Source: Candidatus Gastranaerophilales bacterium
GTDB lineage: Bacteria > Cyanobacteriota > Vampirovibrionia > Gastranaerophilales > Gastranaerophilaceae
Direction: 5' to 3'
Assembly: GCA_900769355.1 (NCBI GenBank)
Contig: CAAGGG010000018.1
Coordinates: 1 to 17,781, forward strand
Length of the DNA: 17,781 nt
The translations under genes and the position numbers were made by a program. This document shows positions 7,975-15,900 of this stretch, piece after piece. Positions within the stretch are counted from its first letter, which is position 1. Every line of letters starts with the position of its first letter. Below the pieces are notes generated by a model. It had not been told where the DNA came from, did no database searches, and was given only the letters and a program-made list of their open reading frames with translations.

Positions 7975-8794
7975 ACTTCCAAAACTTCCGACGAGAAAAG
8001 AAAATTCAAACAAGGGAACATTTGGTAAAATTTTAAATATTTCAGGTTCTGAATATATGACAGGCGCAGCCTTGTTATCTTCACTTGCAGCACTCCGAGT
8101 TGGTGCAGGATATGTGGAAGTTGCAAGCCATAAAAATGTACTGAAAGCCATAGCCTATCAAGCTCCGGAAGTTGTTTTAGCTCCGCTTTCAAGAATTGAT
8201 AATTTAATAAAAACTTCTACGGTCTTGTTGATTGGTTGCGGGCTTTCGACAACTGATGAAGCGATAAAATTATTCCAAAACACAATTTCAAAAGCTAAAA
8301 ATTTGCCAACTGTAATTGATGCCGACGGATTGAATATTTTAGCAAAAAATCAAATAGAATTACAGCAACAAACCGTCCTTACCCCACACCCGAAAGAAGC
8401 TGCAAGACTTTTAAATTGCGAACTTAACGAGGTTTTAAATAATTTAGATGTTTGTGCAAAACAGATTTCTGAAAAATATAATTGCGTAACAGTTTTAAAA
8501 TCTCACAAAACGGTTGTAACATCATTAAATGGGGAAATTTATCACAACACAACAGGCAACAGTGCACTTGCAAAAGCCGGAAGTGGCGACGTTTTAGCTG
8601 GAATGATTGCAGGATTTATTGCTCAAGGAATGCCTACCTACGATGCAAGTGTTTTAGGAGTGTATTTGCATGGTCTAGCCGGAGATTTGGCAAAAGAAGA
8701 CCTGAGTGCATACGGTGTTTTAGCTTCCGATACAATCAGGTACATTCCTTTAGCTTTAAAAAATTACTTATGCAAAAATATCAATATGTTTTGA
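7964..8794 (+). CDS. nnrD: ADP/ATP-dependent NAD(P)H-hydrate dehydratase
   Basis: This enzyme repairs hydrated, inactive NADHX and NADPHX. The protein has only the C-terminal YjeF (ribokinase-like) domain: NKGTFGKILNISGS at 16-29, DADGLN at 119-124, TPHPKEA at 140-146 and the nucleotide-binding AKAGSGDVLAGM at 203-214 with Asp209. The epimerase domain fused to it in many bacteria is absent, so an epimerase must be encoded elsewhere. I start at the ATG at 7964 (MDYKLPKL, about 276 aa), which has AGG 7 nt upstream, over the in-frame ATG at 7931 deeper inside trmL. Its 3' end overlaps the convergent small gene by 27 nt. Confidence 0.93.
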   Translation: MDYKLPKLPTRKENSNKGTFGKILNISGSEYMTGAALLSSLAALRVGAGYVEVASHKNVLKAIAYQAPEVVLAPLSRIDNLIKTSTVLLIGCGLSTTDEAIKLFQNTISKAKNLPTVIDADGLNILAKNQIELQQQTVLTPHPKEAARLLNCELNEVLNNLDVCAKQISEKYNCVTVLKSHKTVVTSLNGEIYHNTTGNSALAKAGSGDVLAGMIAGFIAQGMPTYDASVLGVYLHGLAGDLAKEDLSAYGVLASDTIRYIPLALKNYLCKNINMF

Positions 8795-8995
8795 TACTTT
8801 TTCAGCTCCTTGGTCGCCAACTTTTCCTGTTGGAGCAAACGGACTTGTATAAATCGGTTTTTCAGTTGGCATGGCAATATGAGTTTTTGGCAATGAAGGT
8901 AAAACAGAAGATGCTTTAACTACATTGATTTCTGCAGCAGGTTTTACAACTGTTTCAATATTTTTTGGCATAAACATACCTAATTTATTTACCAT
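8768..8995 (-). CDS. Small protein of unknown function, 75 aa
   Basis: I do not recognise this protein. It is Pro-, Lys- and Val-rich, with no signal peptide, membrane segment or cysteine. The N-terminus MVNKLGMFMPKNIE is followed by a low-complexity, probably disordered tail. The case for a real gene is an excellent ribosome binding site (AAAGGAGA, 6 nt before the ATG) and a 120-bp gap upstream that can hold a promoter. Its last 27 nt are antisense to the end of nnrD. It is probably lineage-specific. Confidence 0.65.
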   Translation of the reverse strand: MVNKLGMFMPKNIETVVKPAAEINVVKASSVLPSLPKTHIAMPTEKPIYTSPFAPTGKVGDQGAEKVSKHIDIFA

Positions 8996-9115
8996 AATTT
9001 TCTCCTTTGTTTTTCAACACACTACTATTAATGTCTCTAAAAAAATTTTTTGCTGTTTTTTACAAAAATTCTTTTACAATTATTTACATATAAAATAGTA
9101 TTAAAAGAAGAAAAT

Positions 9116-10246
9116 TTAACAATTAGCTAACTTACCTAAGACAACTCGGCGATTCGCGCCCGTACAAGACGGAAGATTATTTGGAATGTTGTAATAAGTG
9201 CAATAGCCAAGTAGTGCAAAAGCCATAACTTCTTTAAAATTATTAGAAATTCCATACGCCTCATGAGTTTTAAGATTAACATGTTTGGGCAAATAATGAC
9301 GCAAATACTTCATCAAAGTTGGATTGTAAGCACCGCCACCACCGACAATAACCTCTTCTACATCAATATCTGGATAAATAAAGTTTTCATAAGCCTTTGC
9401 AATTGATTTTGCTGTTAGTGCCGTTACTGTTGCAATAATATCTTTCGGGTCTTTGGGACCAAAACGAAGCGCATTTTCAATATATTCGGGCGAAAAATAT
9501 TCTCGTCCTGTTGTTTTTGGCGGAACTTTAAAATAATATTCGTCTTGCATCAAACATTCAAGCCAACTTTCGCAAACCTTACCGCTATCAGCAATTTTAC
9601 CATCTTTGTCATAAGACATTGAAAAATATTTATTCATGCAATAATCAATCATAATATTTCCCAACCCTGTATCAAAACCAAAGGTCGGAAAATCGTTTGA
9701 AACCACCGTAACATTTGAAATTCCGCCGATATTTTGAATGAGCATATTCTTCTTCAAAGGCTTAAACCACTTTTCATCAGCAAAACAAACCAATGGTGCA
9801 CCTTCGCCGCCTGCTGCAATATCAGCTTCTCGGAAATTTGAAATAGTTAAACAACCCGTTTCTTGTGCAATAACAGAACTATCACCTATTTGAAGAGTAC
9901 TTTTTAGAGAAATTTTATCAAGTTTTTCATCTTTTGGGAAATGATAAATAGTTTGCCCATGACTTGCGATAAAATCAGGTTTTCTATGTTCAGATATCAA
10001 GACCTTACAAGCTTCTGCAAAGCAATGGCCAATTGCAAAATTCATCTGGCAAATATCTTTAATCGTTGCATCTCCCGAAAATAATCGAAAAATTTTAGCT
10101 CGAATGTGTTCAGGATACTTGAAATTAATCCCTGAAATCAATTTTACAGACAAATCCGGATACACCTCGCAAAGCCCTGCATCAATACTGTCACAAGACG
10201 TTCCTGACATCAACCCTATAACAAGTTTTGTTTCTAACTCTTCCAT
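9116..10246 (-). CDS. anmK: Anhydro-N-acetylmuramic acid kinase
   Basis: AnmK (376 aa, normal length) hydrolyses the anhydro bond of 1,6-anhydro-MurNAc and phosphorylates it to MurNAc-6-phosphate in cytosolic peptidoglycan recycling. Visible motifs are GLMSGTSCDSID at 11-22, ASHGQTIYHFP at 94-104, READIAAGGEGAPLV at 139-153, NIGGISN at 172-178, FDTGLGN at 191-197 with catalytic Asp192, then TTGREYF and the C-terminal CTGANRRVVLGKL. Two positions differ from the usual pattern: Ser20 where Gly is normal (SLDGID), and Leu195 where Pro is normal (DTGPGN). The catalytic residue is intact, so activity is expected. No clear ribosome binding site precedes the ATG; the upstream 15 nt are A/T only except CAAG. 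Confidence 0.94.
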   Translation of the reverse strand: MEELETKLVIGLMSGTSCDSIDAGLCEVYPDLSVKLISGINFKYPEHIRAKIFRLFSGDATIKDICQMNFAIGHCFAEACKVLISEHRKPDFIASHGQTIYHFPKDEKLDKISLKSTLQIGDSSVIAQETGCLTISNFREADIAAGGEGAPLVCFADEKWFKPLKKNMLIQNIGGISNVTVVSNDFPTFGFDTGLGNIMIDYCMNKYFSMSYDKDGKIADSGKVCESWLECLMQDEYYFKVPPKTTGREYFSPEYIENALRFGPKDPKDIIATVTALTAKSIAKAYENFIYPDIDVEEVIVGGGGAYNPTLMKYLRHYLPKHVNLKTHEAYGISNNFKEVMAFALLGYCTYYNIPNNLPSCTGANRRVVLGKLANC

Positions 10247-10261
10247 CTTGAATATATAATA

Positions 10262-10287
10262 TAAAAAAGCTTGCGATAACGCAAGCT
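10262..10287 (-). terminator. Intrinsic terminator, minus strand
   Basis: AGCTTGCG (10268-10275) and CGCAAGCT (10280-10287) form a perfect 8-bp stem with a 4-nt loop. Read on the minus strand, it is followed directly by six T (10267-10262). It lies only 15 nt upstream of the anmK ATG, so it either ends a separate minus-strand transcript or acts as a leader attenuator of anmK. Confidence 0.7.
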
Positions 10288-10540
10288 CTTAATATTTCAA
10301 CTATCTCCTCTTCCCCTTAAAAATTTTTTTCTCTCCCAAATAACTGTAAATGTTAATAAAAAAAATCCCTAATCATTTGCACTTCTATTGTTCAAAATCT
10401 TTTTCTTAAAAACTTTTTCCAATACTTTTCAATTTCCTAAAGTCTTTGCCATCACCTCTTTTTCAACTAACTATCTCAAATCTATTCTATTCTTATCGGG
10501 GTTTCTTTTCTGATAACCTACCAGGTTCCCTCCACGTTTA
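10262..10540 (-). ncRNA. Candidate small RNA or anmK leader RNA, about 275 nt
   Basis: The minus strand carries a plausible promoter (TTGTCA at 10566-10571, 17 nt, TACATT at 10543-10548) and, about 260 nt later, a strong terminator at 10262-10287. There is no credible ORF between them; the best is a seven-codon ATG after AAGAGGTG. The transcript would be strongly purine-rich. It starts with a small stem-forming AACCTGGTAGGTT (10515-10527 reversed), and it holds TTATC and GATAA arms around an A-rich loop. It repeats the words GAGATAGTTG and GAGATAGTTAGTTGAAA. It matches no RNA family that I recognise. The alternative is a long attenuated 5' leader of anmK. Confidence 0.35.
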
Positions 10541-10564
10541 TAAATGTAAATCTAAGTAAAAAGT

Positions 10565-10593
10565 TTGACAAGTAAAGAAAAATGAAATAAAAT
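10565..10593 (+). promoter_or_regulatory. Strong plus-strand promoter upstream of the pilin region
   Basis: TTGACA (10565-10570), 17 nt, TAAAAT (10588-10593). It would drive a long leader (about 210 nt) of the pilin-like gene and overlaps the candidate minus-strand promoter at 10543-10571, so the two would compete. Confidence 0.5.
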
Positions 10594-10637
10594 TTACAAT
10601 CAACCATGCCCCTTGATATGACAAAGAAAAATTCGAG

Positions 10638-10665
10638 TTAAGATTTCTTAATGAAGGAATCTTAA
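10638..10665 (+). repeat. Inverted repeat (12-bp stem) in the pilin upstream region
   Basis: TTAAGATTTCTT (10638-10649) and AAGGAATCTTAA (10654-10665) form a 12-bp stem with one T-G pair and a 4-nt loop. No T run follows, so it is not a standard terminator. It may be a protein-binding site or leader RNA structure. Confidence 0.6.
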
Positions 10666-10670
10666 TTAAA

Positions 10671-10721
10671 TTACGTAAAAAAGGGCAAATTTTATGTTGA
10701 CAAAACACATTTTACGTAAAA
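10671..10721 (+). promoter_or_regulatory. Pair of TTACGTAA palindromes, candidate operators
   Basis: TTACGTAA occurs at 10671-10678 and again at 10712-10719, the latter inside a 12-nt perfect palindrome TTTTACGTAAAA (10710-10721). The centres are 41 bp apart, about four helical turns. The same word occurs at the efflux operon promoter (11649-11656). A TTGACA box sits between the pair at 10697-10702 without a good -10. Confidence 0.4.
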
Positions 10722-10751
10722 CAGCCATGCCCTAAGGCTATTTCATTTTTA

Positions 10752-10780
10752 TTGACAAAATGTCAAAAATATAGTATACT
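10752..10780 (+). promoter_or_regulatory. Near-consensus promoter of the pilin-like gene, -35 inside a palindrome
   Basis: TTGACA (10752-10757), exactly 17 nt, then TATACT (10775-10780); 11 of 12 consensus bases match. The -35 box is one arm of TTGACA-AAA-TGTCAA (10752-10766), a likely repressor site. A GAGGAG ribosome binding site (10799-10804) and the ATG at 10813 follow. Confidence 0.8.
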
Positions 10781-10812
10781 TGGGCATATAAAAAATAAGA
10801 GGAGATTGAGTT

Positions 10813-11582
10813 ATGATTAATAATAGTTCCATGATTGCCCCCCCCCCGGTGCTTCGCACGTAGCACCACTTTCTAGCCGCCTAGCTGCTAAAAAAGCTGC
10901 CTTCACCTTGGCTGAAGTCCTCATCACCCTCGGCATTATCGGCGTTATAGCTGCTCTTACTCTACCAACGGTTATACAAAATTATCAAAAGCAAGTGACA
11001 GTAAACAAACTCAAAAAAGCGTATTCAGTTCTCGGGCAAGTCGCACAAAGAGCTATTGCGGATAATGGGGCTATTAATTTAATGGAGGGAGAAAGGGTTG
11101 ATGCTGAAACTACAAAGAAATTCTTTAATACATACTGGTTGCCGTATTTTAATGGTGTTGAAGTTTTTCCTAAAAATTCTCAACATAAATTAAATGGAAA
11201 TACTTGTGTTTACAAACATTTAAACGGTGTTTTAGGAAGTACCAATATATTTACAAATTTTTCAGCCGGAAGAATATTTTTTAGTACTGCTGATGGAACT
11301 ACATATTATGTAGATATAATGAGATGGGCTAATGTTATTAAAAATGATAAGGGTGAAGTTATATCACAAGATCCAGTTTATAACTCTACACAAACTGTTA
11401 TTGTTGATTTGAATGGTATTAAGCCTCCAAATACTTTAGGGAAAGACGTATTTATGTTTTACGTTGATTTTTCAAAAGGAATTGTGCAACCATATACTGG
11501 TGCCTGTGATGCTATTACTTGGAGTTCAGGTTGTGCGAATAAAATTATGCAAGATGGCTGGAAAATTACTTATCCTTGGTAA
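10813..11582 (+). CDS. Type IV pilin-like / pseudopilin protein, out of frame at a C10 tract
   Basis: The body, from about 10905, reads FTLAEVLITLGIIG and then a hydrophobic helix. This is the class III signal and N-terminal helix of type IV pilins and type II secretion pseudopilins. Glu5 of the mature protein is present, and basic residues KK precede the cleavage site. The variable C-terminal domain has three Cys and ends DGWKITYPW. The start is ATG 10813, with GAGGAG 8 nt upstream and a near-consensus promoter, but this frame stops at 10861-10863 after 16 codons. Adding one C to the run at 10838-10847 (or removing two) joins both parts into a 256-aa protein with a 30-residue leader cleaved between Ala and Phe. 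The only in-frame alternative start, TTG 10908, would delete the leader. As sequenced, the gene is either off by phase variation, rescued by slippage, or affected by a sequencing error. Confidence 0.8.
10838..10847 (+). repeat. Poly-C tract (C10) in the pilin leader
   Basis: Ten consecutive C lie eight codons after the ATG. This is the only such tract in an AT-rich window. It is followed at once by an inverted repeat, GGTGCT (10848-10853) and AGCACC (10862-10867). The length decides whether the pilin frame is open: 8 or 11 C open, 10 C closed. Confidence 0.95.
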
Positions 11583-11646
11583 ATTTCGATAAACTCTTAC
11601 GCATAGAACCAATGCGAATTAATTATTGCAATTTCTTAAACTTCTA

Positions 11647-11674
11647 TTTTACGTAAGTATATATATGTTATAAT
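11647..11674 (+). promoter_or_regulatory. Promoter and candidate operator of the efflux operon
   Basis: A perfect TATAAT lies at 11669-11674. The -35 region (TTTTAC at 11647-11652, 16 nt upstream) is weak and is covered by the TTACGTAA palindrome (11649-11656), as expected of a promoter controlled by a regulator binding there. Transcription would begin near 11681, leaving a leader of about 15 nt. Confidence 0.55.
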
Positions 11675-11695
11675 CATGCTGTGAGATTAGGGCAC

Positions 11696-12997
11696 ATGAA
11701 AAAGATTTTAACAATATTTATACTCATACTTACGGGCGGAATTTGTTTTGCGGACAACCCTGTGGAAAAACTGAACCTTAATGAGGCGGTTGATCTTGCT
11801 ATTAAGAACAACATTGATTTTCAGGCGGCAAAGCTTGATGCAGATATTGCAAAGAATAATATTAAAGTCGCAAACAGATTGCAAAACCCTGATTTTAATG
11901 TGTTTTATAACTTTGGAAGTGCCGGAAAAGGGAACCCGCAAACTTTTGGGCTATCTGAAAATATCGAAATTGCAAAACGTGGCGCACGCAAAAAATTAGC
12001 TAAATCAAATTACGAATTAGCCAAAGAAAATCTAAAATATTTTGAATTTGACTTGAAAATGGACGTTCGAGAGGCTTATGTAAACCTTGTTGCAGCCAAA
12101 GCGATTTTGAAAACTTTGCAAGATCAACAAAAACTTTTACAAGACTTATTGTCAATTGCAAAACGTCGCTACGAAGCAGGAGCTGCTCCGGAAATTGATG
12201 TTATACAAGCTGAAATCGCACTCAATCAGATGACTACTCAGGTAAACACAGCATCTGTAAATGTTAAGAGTGCAATGTTTGAATTTAATAAAGTTATTAA
12301 TCCAAAAGACAAATCATACTTGAAGTTTGACTCTGCAGACAGCACTTTAGCGCAAACTTTAACCGGTTTGAATTCTCCAAACCCAAAAAACAATTTGCCT
12401 GACTTCGATTCAATATCAGAAAACACATTGAATAACCGTTTTGATATCAGAATTGCTAAGCAACAAGTTGATGTCGCTGAAAAGAACTTATCAGTCGTTA
12501 TTCGACAAAGAATTCCGGATCTTGCAATCCAAGGAGGATATGGCTATCAAGCCAAGGGAATGAGTGATGACGGGAAATTCAAAACAGGAGCTTACGCTGG
12601 TGCAAGTCTTGTAAATATTCCACTTTTGTACGCTTATCGTCCTGAAATAAAAAATGCCAAACTGGAAGTTGAAAAAGCCGAATTGAACTACATTTCAACA
12701 CAAAATAAGGCTATGAAAGACTTGAACAGAGCTTACGAAAAGTTTGTCACAGCACAAATGAATTTGAACTATTACAACGACAAGCTTTTGAAGAGTTCGG
12801 AAGAGATGATTAGAGTGTCCAAACGCAGTTATGAAGTCGGGAAATCAAACTTGACAACGCTTATCGTTATGGAGCAGTCGTATAAGTCAATAATAGTCGG
12901 CTATACAAACGCTTTAGCTGAATATTATAACTGCTGGATTGATTTTTTACGTGAAGTTAATCAAGAGGAGCTAAAACTAGACAATGAAACTATTTAG
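11696..12997 (+). CDS. TolC-family outer membrane efflux protein
   Basis: This 433-aa protein is the outer membrane channel of a tripartite pump. A signal peptide covers residues 1-19 (MKK, hydrophobic core, CFA). Two OEP repeats are visible: the first has the classic AKRRYEAGAAPEIDVIQAE near 155-175, the second its counterpart SKRSYEVGKSNLTTLIVME in the last 60 residues. Both are rich in Ala and Asn heptads that form the periplasmic helical barrel. I start at the ATG at 11696, since it begins the signal peptide and has AGGG upstream; the in-frame GTG at 11681 is at the predicted transcript start. Its end overlaps the RND gene by 14 nt. In gene order it corresponds to CusC/CzcC. Confidence 0.92.
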   Translation: MKKILTIFILILTGGICFADNPVEKLNLNEAVDLAIKNNIDFQAAKLDADIAKNNIKVANRLQNPDFNVFYNFGSAGKGNPQTFGLSENIEIAKRGARKKLAKSNYELAKENLKYFEFDLKMDVREAYVNLVAAKAILKTLQDQQKLLQDLLSIAKRRYEAGAAPEIDVIQAEIALNQMTTQVNTASVNVKSAMFEFNKVINPKDKSYLKFDSADSTLAQTLTGLNSPNPKNNLPDFDSISENTLNNRFDIRIAKQQVDVAEKNLSVVIRQRIPDLAIQGGYGYQAKGMSDDGKFKTGAYAGASLVNIPLLYAYRPEIKNAKLEVEKAELNYISTQNKAMKDLNRAYEKFVTAQMNLNYYNDKLLKSSEEMIRVSKRSYEVGKSNLTTLIVMEQSYKSIIVGYTNALAEYYNCWIDFLREVNQEELKLDNETI

Positions 12998-15900
12998 CAA
13001 ACTTTTGAAAACAGCAATCAAAAACAAATTCATTTCTGCAACGATTGCATTGATATTAACTTTAACAGGTATATATTGCCTTAAAACTCTTGATATAGAA
13101 GCATATCCTGACTTCACAAGCCCGATTGTACAAGTAATTACACAAATGCCCGGTAAATCAGCCGAAGAAGTCGAACGCCTCGCAACAATTCCACTTGAAA
13201 AGAATTTAAACGGAATTCCAAATGAACAAAAGCTTTATTCTAGCTCTCTTTTTGGACTTTCTGTAATTAAGGTTGTATTTGCGGACGGATTGCCATCATC
13301 GCTAATTCGGCAACAGGTTCTAGAAAGAATTTACCAAACAGAACTTCCGGAAGGCGTAAAACCGGTATTAGGTCCTGATGCCTCGCCAATCGGCGAGATT
13401 TACAGATATACTCTTGAATCTGATTATTACAACCCGATGACCTTGAAGGCAATTGAAGATTGGCAGATGGAAAAAGCTTTCAAGCAAGTTCCGGGGATTA
13501 TTGAAGTAAACAGCTTTGGCGGTCCTGTCAAAACTTATAAAGTAATCCTAAACCACGAAAAAGTGCGATTTTATAACCTTGATGTTGGTGAAATTTTTGA
13601 CGCAATAAAAGCTTCAAACTCAACAGGCGGTGGACATTACATCTCTAAAAACGACCAAGCCTATATAGTTAGAGGTTTAGGGCTTTATTCTGATATTGAA
13701 AGCATTGAAAACACTGTTATAACTTCTCGTAACGGAATTCCGATAAGAGTTAAAGATGTTGGAATTGTTGCGATTGAACCTGCTGTCAGAATTGGACAAG
13801 TCGGCAAAAACCTTGACAACGATGTTGTAGAAGGTATCGTTTTAATGAGAAAAGGTGAAAATCCGACTAAAACAATTAAAAATCTTCAATCTCGATTACC
13901 CGACATAAAAGCTCAACTACCCAAAGGAATTCATTTAAAACCTTTTTACGACCGTAGTGAACTTATTCACAACACAATGCACACAATCGGTCACAACGTA
14001 GTTTGCGGAATTGTTTTTGTAATCCTGATTTTGTTCGCATTTATTCTGGATTTAAGAATTACCTTGATTGCGTCTTTGGTAATTCCATTAGCTTTGGCTT
14101 TTGCTTTTTCACTATTCAAGTTATTTGATATTCCTGCAAACCTTCTCAGTATGGGAGCTGTAGACTTTGGAATAATCGTCGACGGTGCTGTTATTTTGAT
14201 GGAAAACATTTTTAGATGTCTTACAGAATACAAAGGGCAACTAAGCCAAAAGAAAAAAGAGGCAATTATATATAAAGCGGTTCAAGAAGTCGGAAGCGTA
14301 ATAACTTTTTCAACAGTAATTATCTTATGTTGCTTTTTACCGATTTTTGCATTCAACGGAGTTGCCGGAAAACTCTTTCACCCGTTAGCTTTCACAATGG
14401 GATTTTCTTTGTTGGGAGCAGTTATTGCGTCTTTATTCTTTTTGCCGGCAATCGCCGCTATTTACATTCCAAACGCTAAAATCGCCGAAAAAGATAATAA
14501 AATGCTCAACAAGATTACAGAAATCTACAAACACTTGTTGGACAAAGTATTTAGGGAGCCTAAAAAATTCCTCACCTGTGTCGGCTCAATATTTGCCTGT
14601 GCATTAATTTTGTTCTGCTTTATCGGGTCAGAATTCTTGCCAAACCTTGATGAAGGAAACATTTGGTTAAGGGTTACGGTATTGCCGCGAAGTACAACGA
14701 TAGAGCACTCTGTTGACGTTGCAAGAAAAATTCGAGAAGTATTGCTTCAATATCCGGAAGTCAAAAATGTAATTTCGCATATTGGCTCGGCTGATGACGG
14801 AACAGACCCGAATCTTTTAAGCAACATTGAAAATATGGTTGATTTGAAACTTGCTAAAGATTGGCGTTTCAAATGGCATAAAAATAAACAAAAATTAATT
14901 CAAGATATGTCAGAAAAATTGTCCGATATTCCTGGGATTACGACGTATTTCACTCAATATATTCAGGATAACGTAGAAGAAGCCGTTTCAGGTTCAAAAG
15001 GGCAAGTTGTTGTAAAAATTTACGGTTCAGACCTGTATGAACTCCAAAAATTGCAAGATCAAACACTTGCAGTACTTTCAAATGTTCGAGGAATTGTTGA
15101 TCTCTCTTACGATCAAATCATCGGTCAACCGCAATATCAAATTAAAATTGATAGAGTGAAAGCCGCTCGTTACGGACTTCGCAGCGACGACATTCAAAAG
15201 GTTGTTGAAATTGCAATTGGCGGGAAAAATGCTACACAAGTTTTAGAAAAAGAAAAACGTTTTGACGTGTTTTTACGACTGGAAGCCAAAGACAGAGATT
15301 CTTACCGCAAAATCCAAAACATTATCGTAAAAACACCGGAAGGAATATCCGTTCCACTAAGTAATGTTACGGATATTTCAACCGACAACGGAGCCATGAT
15401 TATTACACGAAGCGAAAATTCACGTGTAGCAATCGTCAGATTTAATATCAGAGGACGAGATCTCGGCTCTACCGTAAAAGATGCACAAAAAGAGCTTGAC
15501 AAAAAACTTCAACTTCCTGATGAATACCGCGTAAAATGGGCTGGGCAATCTGAAAGTCAAAAAAGTGCAAACACTAGACTTGCAATAATTTTACCAATTA
15601 CTTTGCTCCTAATTGGCGTGATTTTACACCTTAACTACAAAAACAAAAAAGATGTTTTGATTGCAATGTCAACAATACTTGTAACCCTTTCTGGGTGTAT
15701 ATTTGCGTTATTTATAACAAGAACTTATTTTTCAATTTCCGCAGGTGTCGGTTTTATCGCTGCAATCGGGGTTTCAATCCAAAACGGTGTAATCCTGTTG
15801 TCATCAATTATTAGGCAAAATAAAAACAACCATAATTTAACAGAAGCAGTTATTCGAGGATCTGTACAAAAATTACGACCGGTTTTGACAGCCTCTTTTG

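Noticed and set aside
8482..8919. 145-aa plus-strand ORF across the end of nnrD
   Set aside because: Shifted-frame reading of nnrD followed by antisense of the 75-aa gene; Cys/Arg-rich composition typical of a shadow frame.
10908..10910. TTG at 10908 as the real start of the pilin-like protein
   Set aside because: It lies inside the conserved FTLAE motif and would remove the leader and mature Phe1, while a promoter, ribosome binding site and ATG exist upstream in another frame.
11601..11617. Hairpin CGCAT/ATGCG after the pilin gene as a terminator
   Set aside because: Only a 5-bp stem with a 7-nt loop and no T run; too weak to call.
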